IMG/VR virus record: IMGVR_UViG_3300024262_000229
Span: 1-24,456 of that record
Strand: one strand, 5' to 3'
Source of the DNA: a virus
DNA length: 24,456 bases
In this document: positions 14,772-21,665 of the stretch, piece by piece
Layout: each line of letters begins with the position of its first letter
How positions within the stretch are numbered: the first letter of the stretch is position 1
The notes under the pieces: model-generated
What the model saw: the letters and a program-made list of their open reading frames with translations, nothing else
Told to the model about the DNA's origin: nothing
Database searches by the model: none
Made by a program: the position numbers and the translations under genes

Positions 14772-15073
14772 CTGCTAATTATAGCGGGCTTTTCTTTTTT
14801 TGTCAAGAACTTTTTTAGCTCAATTAACACCTGTGAAATCAAATCGCCAAACCAAGACACAATCGCCGCAATCGGCGGGATTAAAAACCAATCAATATCT
14901 TTATAAAGAAACGGAATAGAAAGCAAGCCAACCCAAGTTCCAATACATAAAGAACAATCAAAAAGAGCTTTTCCAAATTCATATTTTTGAAAAAAGTCAC
15001 GAATGAATTTAGTTGGGGCACCATATTTTAAAATGAAAGTGGAGCCAATAAAGAAGAGGGTAATCTCTGTCAT
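14735..15073 (-). CDS. Membrane protein with CxxC (DUF1360-like)
   Basis: A 112-residue protein with three probable membrane segments (about residues 2-17, 38-56, 60-84). CSLCIGTWVGLL lies at the start of the second, a pattern similar to DUF1360-type proteins. The C-terminus is basic (KKFLTKKEK...RRFSRGF). The small size and three segments would also suit a holin, and a cell-wall hydrolase gene follows, but no holin family was recognised. The promoter for the next gene is inside its 3' end. Confidence 0.6.
   Translation of the reverse strand: MTEITLFFIGSTFILKYGAPTKFIRDFFQKYEFGKALFDCSLCIGTWVGLLSIPFLYKDIDWFLIPPIAAIVSWFGDLISQVLIELKKFLTKKEKPAIISRKSSIRRFSRGF
14778..14806 (-). promoter_or_regulatory. 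Consensus sigma70 promoter inside a gene end
   Basis: Minus strand: perfect TTGACA (14806-14801), 17 bases, perfect TATAAT (14783-14778). Transcription from about 14771 covers the structured leader and the hydrolase gene. Confidence 0.85.
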
Positions 15074-15252
15074 CCTTTCTTCGCTTTTTGCTGCACCCCC
15101 TCGTGTGGGACATATTTTGAACGACTAGCAAAAGGTTTTGCTCTATAAACTCTCGCCCCATCGCTACGAACTCCGTTCATGTGATAAGTCGGGCGCTTTC
15201 TTCTTAAATGTTTTGATTCGTTATGTTTTAGCGTTCTTACTTGTGTTTTCAT
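15070..15252 (-). CDS. Small very basic protein (60 aa)
   Basis: Begins MKTQVRTLKHNESKHLRRKRP and is strongly Lys/Arg/His-rich, suggesting nucleic acid or ribosome contact. No family recognised. The stop overlaps the following membrane gene (ATGA, 15073/15070). Confidence 0.6.
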   Translation of the reverse strand: MKTQVRTLKHNESKHLRRKRPTYHMNGVRSDGARVYRAKPFASRSKYVPHEGVQQKAKKG

Positions 15253-15256
15253 AGTT

Positions 15257-15481
15257 TTATTTTAAATATTCTTTTAACCACTTCTCAAAGGCATCCCATA
15301 CTTTTTTATTTTTAGGAAATTGACATTCTCTAGGTTCTCCGTCCTTCTTTAAGAAAGTGGGACCAAGATAGTCATGGAATTCCCATTTCCAAATCTTGCC
15401 ATCAACTTCCGCTTCGCCATAAGCATCTGCGTAGTCAATAAAGCAAGGTAAGCCATTGATTGATGTTAAGTGTCCAGCCAT
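15257..15481 (-). CDS. Small unknown protein (74 aa)
   Basis: Begins MAGHLTSINGLPCFIDYADA and ends with a charged helix (KKVWDAFEKWLKEYLK). Beta-rich N-terminus, no known family. The ATG follows the 51-residue gene stop directly (TAAATG), so the two are coupled. Confidence 0.65.
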   Translation of the reverse strand: MAGHLTSINGLPCFIDYADAYGEAEVDGKIWKWEFHDYLGPTFLKKDGEPRECQFPKNKKVWDAFEKWLKEYLK

Positions 15482-15637
15482 TTAATTTTCCAATTTCTCA
15501 ATTTCAATCCTTAGTCTAACAGCTTTCATTAGGTCTTTATATGCTTTTGCGTAGGCTTGATGAGTCTCTGTCTTATAAACTGAATCGGTAATATAACCTA
15601 GAAATATGTTTGCTGCCTTTTGTTCTTTCTCGTTCAT
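15482..15637 (-). CDS. Small helical protein (51 aa) behind tRNA-Pro
   Basis: Begins MNEKEQKAANIFLGYITDSV and ends RLRIEIEKLEN. Its TAA is immediately followed by the ATG of the next gene. It lies 12 bases after the tRNA and probably shares its promoter. Mainly helical, function unknown. Confidence 0.6.
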   Translation of the reverse strand: MNEKEQKAANIFLGYITDSVYKTETHQAYAKAYKDLMKAVRLRIEIEKLEN

Positions 15638-15649
15638 AATATTAAAATA

Positions 15650-15723
15650 TCGGAAATGCAGGATTTGAACCTACGACCCGGTGTATCCAAAACACCTACT
15701 CTACCAGACTGAGCTAATTTCCG
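15650..15723 (-). tRNA. tRNA-Pro (anticodon UGG)
   Basis: A complete cloverleaf on the minus strand. Acceptor CGGAAAU pairs with AUUUCCG. The D-arm is GCUC/GAGU, and the anticodon stem GGUGU/ACACC carries loop UUUGGAU, so the anticodon is UGG. The T-arm is GUAGG/CCUGC with loop UUCAAAU, followed by discriminator A. C1:G72 is the bacterial tRNA-Pro hallmark. CCA is not encoded. A consensus promoter places transcription start at the first tRNA base. Confidence 0.92.
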
Positions 15724-15729
15724 TAAAAG

Positions 15730-15758
15730 AGTATAAAGCAACAAATCTCTTTTGTCAA
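15730..15758 (-). promoter_or_regulatory. Strong promoter for tRNA-Pro
   Basis: Minus strand: TTGACA (15758-15753), 17 bases, TATACT (15735-15730). Seven bases further lies 15723, the 5' end of the tRNA. Confidence 0.85.
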
Positions 15759-15774
15759 GGATTATTTTGCATCC

Positions 15775-16098
15775 CTATGAAACTACCAAAGAACCTTCAT
15801 CTTCTTTAATTTGAAAGAACATAAATTCATTCCCGCCCCTTCTGATTGTCGCGGCTATTTTATCTTCAAGTCCTTTTCTATATTCCTGATCCCAATCTTT
15901 AGTTGGTTTAACGCTCGACACAATTTCAATGGAACCGTTAACCATTGCGGCCAATACAAAATTACCTTCCCCAACTTTTTCCGCCGCAGATTCTATTCCA
16001 ACTAGAACTTCCTTTGCCAAAGATTCTGGTGTCGGTTCCTGTGAGCAAGAAGAGAATGAGAAGAATAGCGAGAGCAACAGAAGAAATTTAATCCGCAT
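15775..16098 (-). CDS. Predicted small lipoprotein
   Basis: A 107-residue protein with a lipoprotein signal: MRIKFLLLLSLFFSFSSC, with Cys18 in a lipobox-like FSSC and Ser-Gln-Glu after it. The mature part is soluble, with no further membrane segment and no recognised family. A phage lipoprotein could act at the envelope in exclusion or lysis; this is inference. It is preceded by a promoter (16107-16135) that puts +1 about two bases before the ATG. Confidence 0.7.
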   Translation of the reverse strand: MRIKFLLLLSLFFSFSSCSQEPTPESLAKEVLVGIESAAEKVGEGNFVLAAMVNGSIEIVSSVKPTKDWDQEYRKGLEDKIAATIRRGGNEFMFFQIKEDEGSLVVS

Positions 16099-16106
16099 AA
16101 CAAATG

Positions 16107-16135
16107 ATTTTAACCAAAAAGTTTAATTTAATCAA
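16107..16135 (-). promoter_or_regulatory. Possible near-leaderless promoter of the lipoprotein gene
   Basis: Minus strand: TTGATT (16135-16130), 17 bases, TAAAAT (16112-16107). Predicted start about 16100, ATG at 16098. Confidence 0.5.
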
Positions 16136-16139
16136 CCAT

Positions 16140-16520
16140 TTATTCTTCAATAATTTCTTCAACATCTAATTCCTTGAAATCTTCTTCAATTTCAGATTGC
16201 GGCCAAAAAGTATCACCGTCCCACTCAGTTAAATCTACTTCGACACAACAGGCCACTGAGGAGACTGGTTTGCTAGACCACATGCGGCAAGACCAATAGC
16301 CGGGAGTTGTCTTGTCTTTTTTCTGATCGCAATTATGCCTAGCTCGAAATGCTTTCTTTCTTTCTGGATCATCTCTCTTGATTTCCATATTTGGATCGCC
16401 AAATCTGACAATCTTAATATTACCGCTTTTTGGATCTTTTACATAAACGGCAAACTTCTTAGGACCACCGGGAGTTCTAAATGGTTTATTTAATTTCTTT
16501 CCTTTAGGTTTTTCGGACAT
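16140..16520 (-). CDS. Conserved phage protein with FGDPNM/FRARHNC motif
   Basis: A 126-residue protein containing KPFRTPGGPKKFAVYVKD, then VRFGDPNMEIKRD, FRARHNCDQKKDK and TPGYWSCRMW. I recognise this FGDPNMxIK...FRARHxC...YWSCxxW pattern from hypothetical proteins of marine tailed phages, sometimes fused to head or scaffold proteins. Conserved Cys residues may bind a metal. The tail is acidic (EEDFKELDVEEIIEE). No function is established. Confidence 0.7.
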   Translation of the reverse strand: MSEKPKGKKLNKPFRTPGGPKKFAVYVKDPKSGNIKIVRFGDPNMEIKRDDPERKKAFRARHNCDQKKDKTTPGYWSCRMWSSKPVSSVACCVEVDLTEWDGDTFWPQSEIEEDFKELDVEEIIEE

Positions 16521-16522
16521 GA

Positions 16523-16687
16523 TTAAATCAGTTCTTTAAGTGCTTTTGTAATTAATTCTGCCTCATTAATCTCCATTAGGACTTCGCCACCATAGTCATC
16601 TGTGATTTTGATTTTGCCATCAATTAGTTGGATAGAAGGGCAACCACTATTATTGCAGGGACAGAGTTTTATGATTTGAGATTCCAT
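16523..16687 (-). CDS. Small Cys-rich protein (54 aa)
   Basis: Begins MESQIIKLCPCNNSGCPSI and ends KALKELI, stopping two bases before the next ATG. The LCPC...GCP cluster could bind zinc, and ITDDYGGEV is typical of a beta-hairpin. It directly follows nrdA. Function unknown. Confidence 0.65.
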   Translation of the reverse strand: MESQIIKLCPCNNSGCPSIQLIDGKIKITDDYGGEVLMEINEAELITKALKELI

Positions 16688-16701
16688 AAAGGAATTTACA
16701 C

Positions 16702-18345
16702 TTATCCCTCACAACTGGAACATTGATTTAATTTTCTATAAAATGCTTGTGCGGCATTTACCGAATGCTGATAATACAAGGACTTAATGCCATTTTCGTG
16801 CGCGAAGATAATAAGGGAATTAATTTCCTTTGTAGAAGTCTCTGGTGGGACCATGAGGTTCAGGCTTTGCCCCTGACAGATATATTTTTGTCTTTGCGCG
16901 GCCTGAATTACCGTTTCCTTCGCACTAATTTCGGAAAATGTTCTAAATACATCTTTCTCATGTTGAGATAAAAATTCCAAATGTTGAACCGACCCATTAT
17001 TTTTTAAAATAGAGTCCCAAGTCTCATCCGTATCTTTTCCCTTTTCTTTTAAAACTTCTTTTAGATATGGATTTTTAAATGTATATTTAAATTTCGCAAG
17101 GTCTTTTACATAGTAGTTAGACTTGAAAGGTTCAATGGACTGCGATCCTTGTCCCAAGATAAAGGCAGAAGATGTATTCGGCGCGATAGCATGACGAGTT
17201 ACCCAACGCTCTCCGTATCCTTTTAACATTTCTGGTTCCCCCAATTCTTTAGCGGCCTTTTTAGAAGCTTCTAAAGACTGCTTATTCATTGTCTCAAAAA
17301 TTTCACAATTAAGCATTTGCGCTTCAAGCGACTCAAAAGGAATCATTTTGCTTTGTAATAAGGAGTGCCATCCTGTAGCGCCAATTCCAATAGCTCTTTG
17401 ATTTTCTGCAAACTTTACGGCTCGCTCCATAAAAGGAATTTCTCTAGCCTTATTAATGAATTCGGTCAAAACAGCATCCAAGAAATACGCCAGCAATTCA
17501 ACTGCATTTGTATCTTTCCATCTGTCATAATTAAGCAAATTCATTGAAGACAAGCAGCAAACAAACGACTCTTCTTCATTTGAAGATAGCATAATTTCAC
17601 TACAAACATTCGAACCATTGATTTTGCGCCCCTTATCCTTGTAAACTTGTGGGGCTTGATTATTAGCATTATCAGTAAAAAAGATATAAGGCATCCCTAC
17701 TTCTGATCTACTTTTTAATACTTTTGCCCAAACATCTCTTTTTCTTTTGTCTCCATCAATCATCCCCTTCATCCACTCATCCGTAACGCATACTCCTGTA
17801 AACAAATCTTGAATAGGGCTACCTTCTTGTTTAATTTTCAAAAACTCATCAATATCTCCATGATCAATAGGCAAATAACATCCCATTACTCCGCGACGGA
17901 TAGATGCTTGCTTGCATGTAATCATTGCTGTATCAAACAATCGCATGAAATTAACAACTCCATCTGATTTTCCGCCAGAAGAAATAGTTGCTCCACGAGG
18001 ACGTAGTTCTCCAAAATAGCCGCTGGTCCCTCCACCGTGCTTAGTCATTGTCGCTACTTCTGCAAGATTAAAAAGAATAGAATCCATCCTATCTGATAAA
18101 TAGGAGTTAAAACATGAAATAGGTAAACCTCTCTCTCTTCCGAAATTAGCCCAAACTGGCGTTGAAAACAAATAATCTCCGGCCTCAATATTTTCTAGAA
18201 ATTGATCGGCGTCCCAAAAGTCTCCCAAGATATTTTTTGCCGTTTTTACTAAATCTCCAATTCTAAATTCAGTCGATTCTCCTTCTTCTAAATATCCATT
18301 TTTAAGAAAAATTCTAGACGGTTTTGTAAGCCATTTGTAGTTCAT
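16702..18345 (-). CDS. nrdA: Class I ribonucleotide reductase, large (alpha) subunit
   Basis: A 547-residue catalytic subunit that reduces ribonucleoside diphosphates to deoxy forms. Active-site residues are present: ISCFNSY (Cys78, substrate-site cysteine), NGSNVCSEI (Asn246, thiyl Cys248, Glu250), FVCCLSS (Cys263/264, second redox Cys) and SLYYQHS (Tyr524/525, radical path). The C-terminal CSSCEG (Cys542, Cys545) is the redox shuttle pair. It is shorter than the E. coli enzyme (761 residues), and no ATP-cone is visible at the N-terminus, so activity regulation by dATP is probably absent. It lies downstream of nrdB with a three-base gap. Confidence 0.93.
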   Translation of the reverse strand: MNYKWLTKPSRIFLKNGYLEEGESTEFRIGDLVKTAKNILGDFWDADQFLENIEAGDYLFSTPVWANFGRERGLPISCFNSYLSDRMDSILFNLAEVATMTKHGGGTSGYFGELRPRGATISSGGKSDGVVNFMRLFDTAMITCKQASIRRGVMGCYLPIDHGDIDEFLKIKQEGSPIQDLFTGVCVTDEWMKGMIDGDKRKRDVWAKVLKSRSEVGMPYIFFTDNANNQAPQVYKDKGRKINGSNVCSEIMLSSNEEESFVCCLSSMNLLNYDRWKDTNAVELLAYFLDAVLTEFINKAREIPFMERAVKFAENQRAIGIGATGWHSLLQSKMIPFESLEAQMLNCEIFETMNKQSLEASKKAAKELGEPEMLKGYGERWVTRHAIAPNTSSAFILGQGSQSIEPFKSNYYVKDLAKFKYTFKNPYLKEVLKEKGKDTDETWDSILKNNGSVQHLEFLSQHEKDVFRTFSEISAKETVIQAAQRQKYICQGQSLNLMVPPETSTKEINSLIIFAHENGIKSLYYQHSVNAAQAFYRKLNQCSSCEG

Positions 18346-18348
18346 AAA

Positions 18349-19332
18349 TTAAAATAAATCGTCCGCTGTAATTGCTTTGTTTTTGCGGCTATAAGAGACG
18401 GGTCTTTGATGAAAGAAATCAAAATGAGCGTCACTGAATAATTCTTCGTCAAACCATTTTGTTTTATCTAGGATTTCCTTATCTGTTTCAAAGATCGGTT
18501 TAAACCCAATACCAGACAATGAAGCATTAAATCTATTTTTTACAAACTCTTTAACTTGAGCAACTTTAATAAAATCGGTATCGCCGTTATCAAAAACCCA
18601 ATCAATTACTTTCTCTTCTGCTATGAAAGCTTTTTGACAAAAAGTGGAAATCATTTCTTCCAACTCTTCTGTGAAGAATTCTGGATGCTCTTTGCGTAAC
18701 TCATTGATTATAAACGATCCAAATGCTCCGTGAATGGCTTCTTCTTTAGACGTTGCGGCTACTGCATTATTAATATCCTTGAGCATTTTTCTATGCTTAT
18801 TAAAAGACATAATAATAAAAAACTGACTAAACAATGAGACGTTTTCAATAAAAAGAGAAAACAAAATAATTGACCTTAAAAATCTTTCCTCCAACCTTGC
18901 ATTGGAAAACTCTTTATATTTCTTTAAATAATTATGTCTGTCAATTACGGCTGGAATATCATAAATCTTTTCAAACTCATCATTCAATCCAAGCAGTTCA
19001 AGTAAATGCGAATAAGCTCTTTCGTGCCTAACTTCACTTTCCGCGAACGTCGCGCCGACCATATAAATTTCTGGCTTTGGCAAATGATCCCCAAGTTTTA
19101 AGAAAAAGGTTTTAAGGGAAACTTCAATTTGAGAAATAAGGAGAAGACACTTTTTAATAACGCTTCTTTCATATTCTGTCAACTCTGTATGGAACTCTTG
19201 AACGTCAGTTGAAAATGACCATTCCTTATGGGTCCAATAAGATTCTCCAATTGCGTCACAATACTGCTCACATTCAGGATAATCAAACGGTTTAAAATGT
19301 TCTCTAGGCTCGAAAATGTCTCTTTGTTTCAT
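18349..19332 (-). CDS. nrdB: Class I ribonucleotide reductase, small (beta) subunit
   Basis: A 327-residue radical-generating subunit using ATG 19332 (MKQRDIFEPREHF). An upstream GTG at 19365 is rejected because the -10 box and predicted start lie between them. Metal ligands are Glu70, Glu100, His103, Glu163, Glu198 and His201 (ESEVRHERAY, FIENV, KEEAIHG). The radical tyrosine is retained as Tyr107. The first ligand appears to be Glu rather than the Asp of E. coli NrdB. The C-terminus ITADDLF is a plausible NrdA-binding tail. Confidence 0.92.
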   Translation of the reverse strand: MKQRDIFEPREHFKPFDYPECEQYCDAIGESYWTHKEWSFSTDVQEFHTELTEYERSVIKKCLLLISQIEVSLKTFFLKLGDHLPKPEIYMVGATFAESEVRHERAYSHLLELLGLNDEFEKIYDIPAVIDRHNYLKKYKEFSNARLEERFLRSIILFSLFIENVSLFSQFFIIMSFNKHRKMLKDINNAVAATSKEEAIHGAFGSFIINELRKEHPEFFTEELEEMISTFCQKAFIAEEKVIDWVFDNGDTDFIKVAQVKEFVKNRFNASLSGIGFKPIFETDKEILDKTKWFDEELFSDAHFDFFHQRPVSYSRKNKAITADDLF

Positions 19333-19348
19333 ATAAAATCCGCTCTCC

Positions 19349-19376
19349 ACTCTAACACATTCCACAAGTTTGTCAA
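19349..19376 (-). promoter_or_regulatory. Promoter of nrdB-nrdA
   Basis: Minus strand: TTGACA (19376-19371), 16 bases, TAGAGT (19354-19349). Predicted start near 19342, ATG 19332. The -35 includes the stop (19375-19373) of the preceding gene. Confidence 0.6.
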
Positions 19377-19678
19377 CCTAAAACTTCCAAAGTATAAACA
19401 CTATTATCTGTTTCAATTATTTTAAAATCGTCTTTCTCCGTAATTTTATTAACACAAGAAGATTGAAAAATCCCAAAACACTCTACTCCATTTCTTGTTT
19501 CCCTTTCTACTAAAATGCCCGCCCCGACTTCTAAACTACCTAGAAGTTCTCCGGTTAATTCATATTCAATTGGTAAGGAAATATCACCGTTATCTTGACC
19601 ACATTTATACTCTTCCCAATTTGCCGCTCTATATTTTGGTGCCGCCGCTTCTGAAATTTTCTTTAGTTTAATTTTCAT
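19373..19678 (-). CDS. Unknown protein (101 aa)
   Basis: Begins MKIKLKKISEAAAPKYRAAN. A segment AGILVERETRNGVECFGIFQSS followed by a NKITEKDDFKIIET tail suggests a beta-rich fold. No family recognised. The start overlaps the nuclease-like gene (19678/19675), and its stop is inside the nrdB promoter. Confidence 0.6.
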   Translation of the reverse strand: MKIKLKKISEAAAPKYRAANWEEYKCGQDNGDISLPIEYELTGELLGSLEVGAGILVERETRNGVECFGIFQSSCVNKITEKDDFKIIETDNSVYTLEVLG

Positions 19679-20148
19679 ACTTCATTTAATTCGCTGATTT
19701 GAAGGTTATGACAATCCGCTTTGACGGTATATCCGTTATCGCCATCCTGCTCTCCTTTTTTCAAAAACCGAGCCTTCTTAAAATATTCTTCTTTACTAAT
19801 CCTTCCCAACACCCACGCCTTATCCAATGTATTCTTCACCCTTACAAAACAATACTCATCACAATCCTGTTTCGTATTATAATTAGCTATTGAACAGTCA
19901 TAATAATCTTTTGGAGCAACACTTGTTTTTTTAGTCTTAACATCAACTTTGGTCCCGTCTTTTAATACTAGATCATATTCGTAGGTGTTTTTAACTCGGC
20001 CACCAATTACTTTTTGGGCAACTAATTCTCCAAGGAATCCAACAAGGTTTCCATCCCCCCGTTCGATTGAATTATTAATATGTCCTAGTTCTATTGCTTT
20101 GCGACGGGCTTTAATAAGCATGTCATCTGTAATCGTAACTTCAATCAT
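19675..20148 (-). CDS. Predicted PD-(D/E)XK nuclease
   Basis: A 157-residue protein with a restriction-endonuclease-type core: YEYDLVLKDGTKVDVKTKKTS gives Asp, then Asp-x-Lys (DVK) in the expected beta-hairpin. It is preceded by a helix with FLGELVAQKVIGG, typical of this fold. It could be a DNA-processing or host-DNA-degrading nuclease; the family is not named. It is the first gene of a short operon with 19373-19678. Confidence 0.6.
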   Translation of the reverse strand: MIEVTITDDMLIKARRKAIELGHINNSIERGDGNLVGFLGELVAQKVIGGRVKNTYEYDLVLKDGTKVDVKTKKTSVAPKDYYDCSIANYNTKQDCDEYCFVRVKNTLDKAWVLGRISKEEYFKKARFLKKGEQDGDNGYTVKADCHNLQISELNEV

Positions 20149-20216
20149 GGGTGTGCAAGAATTTTACACACAATGACGAAATTTATCTAGTGAATCTGGA
20201 AAATAAAAGAAGAAAG

Positions 20217-20411
20217 TTATTCTCTTTCTTTAATCATTTCATACAGTCCTTCTTCTCTCATTAAATCAAACAATTGCATTGAAGCGTTACTATATGCCGT
20301 TCTTGCTTGAACGTTGTTTGCGTCATGTTCAAATTCTTCAATCTCTTGAAGCCACCCCATATAAAAATCAATGGCCCGCCAAAGTTTCTCGTTTTGTTCT
20401 TTAGTTGTCAT
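20217..20411 (-). CDS. Small acidic unknown protein (64 aa)
   Basis: The start at 20411 (MTTKEQNEKLWRAIDFYMGW) is chosen since a frame to 20432 would begin inside the terminator hairpin. Helical and acidic, ending MIKERE. Function unknown. The ATG lies 9 bases after the terminator hairpin, so expression would need read-through or an unseen promoter. Confidence 0.55.
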   Translation of the reverse strand: MTTKEQNEKLWRAIDFYMGWLQEIEEFEHDANNVQARTAYSNASMQLFDLMREEGLYEMIKERE

Positions 20412-20419
20412 TTTAAATT

Positions 20420-20453
20420 GAAAAGGGGCCAAGATTTCTCTGGACCCCTTTTC
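20420..20453 (-). terminator. Hairpin terminator after the 67-aa gene
   Basis: Minus strand: GAAAAGGGG ... CCCCTTTTC with a long stem (one G-U pair and one mismatch) capped by a GAAA tetraloop, ending in TTTTC. It looks functional for leftward transcription, though the T-run is short; the A-run on the other side could allow rightward termination. Confidence 0.7.
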
Positions 20454-20478
20454 TCGATTACGCTCGCAACTGGCAAGA

Positions 20479-20682
20479 TTAAACCGAAATCTTTACTTTA
20501 AAGGTTCGTGCTTGATCCTGACTCTGAGATGCGCTATAACCTCGTTGAAGATTATAAGCTAGATCTTGTTTGTTATCAGGAATCCCAATGCCTTGCTTTT
20601 TAGCAATAGTTTTGAGATCGTTACGGGTGAAACCCATCCAAGTAGATAGGTCAATGTTGTGGTTTGTGGTGCTTAGTTGCAT
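20479..20682 (-). CDS. Small protein (67 aa) in a single-gene unit
   Basis: Begins MQLSTTNHNIDLSTWMGFTR. The middle (FTRNDLKTIAKKQGIGIPDNKQDL) resembles a SAP- or Rho-N-like helix-turn motif for nucleic acid contact, but I cannot prove it. It has its own promoter, which puts +1 on the ATG, and a terminator 25 bases after the stop, so it is monocistronic. Function unknown. Confidence 0.65.
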   Translation of the reverse strand: MQLSTTNHNIDLSTWMGFTRNDLKTIAKKQGIGIPDNKQDLAYNLQRGYSASQSQDQARTFKVKISV

Positions 20683-20687
20683 GTTGT

Positions 20688-20716
20688 AGTATAAAATTTG
20701 TGAGAAGAAAAATCAA
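20688..20716 (-). promoter_or_regulatory. Leaderless promoter of the 67-aa gene
   Basis: Minus strand: TTGATT (20716-20711), 17 bases, TATACT (20693-20688). ATG 20682 starts 6 bases past the -10. The stop (20715-20713) of the preceding gene is in the -35. Confidence 0.7.
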
Positions 20717-20874
20717 GTGGCTTTATCTTTTAGATATTGAATGTAGTTCTCCAAGCTCTCAATTCTGATGTTTAAATCTATAATTTCTTCTAACAAATTA
20801 TCGTCCGACAACTTTGAAATCTTATCGAGATACTGTCTAGATTGAAAAATTTCTTTTAACTCTTCTAATTCCAT
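20713..20874 (-). CDS. Small coiled-coil-like protein (53 aa)
   Basis: Begins MELEELKEIFQSRQYLDKI, continues with Leu/Ile-spaced helical sequence (LLEEIIDLNIRIESLENYIQ) and ends LKDKAT. The pattern suggests a short coiled coil. ATG 20874 follows the previous stop by two bases. Function unknown. Confidence 0.6.
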   Translation of the reverse strand: MELEELKEIFQSRQYLDKISKLSDDNLLEEIIDLNIRIESLENYIQYLKDKAT

Positions 20875-20876
20875 GG

Positions 20877-21629
20877 TTACTCAATCTTTCTTTTCTCCAA
20901 TAGTGAAATTAAGATCCTCGCTTCTTTAGCTGGAATATCTCCAAAATCCGACCACTCTTTTACTCCTTCATTTTTATAAGTCTTGTCGGTCCAGAATTCT
21001 TTCAAGACAGTCTTAAAGGATTCATAATCTTGAAAACCTAATTTGTGCGCCCGACTCTCCAAAGAACCTTGCGGAGTCAAAGATTTACTTGTTGCAACTT
21101 TTTTCTCTTTTTCTTCACCTTTTTCAGAGGTATCAATTTCATCTGCTCCAACAATATTGATATTAAGGAATCCGCGAACACAACGGACGAACGCACGATT
21201 CGCCGCGAAACATTCCAAGAACTTACTTCCAAACCCTGACACGTTATTAACCGTTGCATTCGCCACTTCTGAATAATGAACCCCATTTGGATTTTCGTAA
21301 TTTGGAGTAAAATCAATTGAGCATTTAATTGTGCATTCGTCTTCTTCTGTTTTTACAACTTCAAAATTTACATTATCATAACCCCGAATCTTGGCAAGTT
21401 CCCTGATTCCTCCAAGTTTAATAAGAAGTTGATTATCGTTTAATCCTTCAATCGAAGTCGGAACTTCCTTGCCCCATTTCTCAAAAGATTCTTTGTTGGG
21501 ATAAAGAAATTCATTAGAAACCATCTTGCGCCAATCAATCGCGCCTGATTCTAGAAATTCATAATCGACAGTTTTAAGTAAACCGCTACTGTCCCGTTGA
21601 TATTTTTCGATTGCCTCTTCTCTTGTCAT
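20877..21629 (-). CDS. Rad52-like single-strand annealing protein candidate
   Basis: A 250-residue protein. ATG 21629 (MTREEAIEKYQRDSSG) is used because the upstream TTG at 21662 precedes the predicted transcription start. The core LLIKLGGIRELAKIRGYDNV, a beta-rich SIDFTPNYEN block, and ECFAANRAFVRCVRGFLNIN resemble phage Rad52-type annealing proteins, whose conserved helix reads A..RAxxRxxRxFL. The C-terminal part (after a charged linker) is separate and may contact other proteins. It could pair with the RecA-like protein. No SSB-like partner was recognised in the window. The family call is by eye. Confidence 0.5.
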   Translation of the reverse strand: MTREEAIEKYQRDSSGLLKTVDYEFLESGAIDWRKMVSNEFLYPNKESFEKWGKEVPTSIEGLNDNQLLIKLGGIRELAKIRGYDNVNFEVVKTEEDECTIKCSIDFTPNYENPNGVHYSEVANATVNNVSGFGSKFLECFAANRAFVRCVRGFLNINIVGADEIDTSEKGEEKEKKVATSKSLTPQGSLESRAHKLGFQDYESFKTVLKEFWTDKTYKNEGVKEWSDFGDIPAKEARILISLLEKRKIE

Positions 21630-21639
21630 AATTAAAATC

Positions 21640-21660
21640 GCAAGTTGATTTGAAACTCGC
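21640..21660 (-). promoter_or_regulatory. 5'-terminal hairpin in the annealing-protein leader
   Basis: GCGAGTT, a 7-base loop, then AACTTGC on the minus strand (21660-21640): a seven-pair stem with one G-U, at the very 5' end of the predicted transcript (+1 about 21659). Might protect the mRNA end. Confidence 0.4.
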
Positions 21661-21665
21661 AATTG

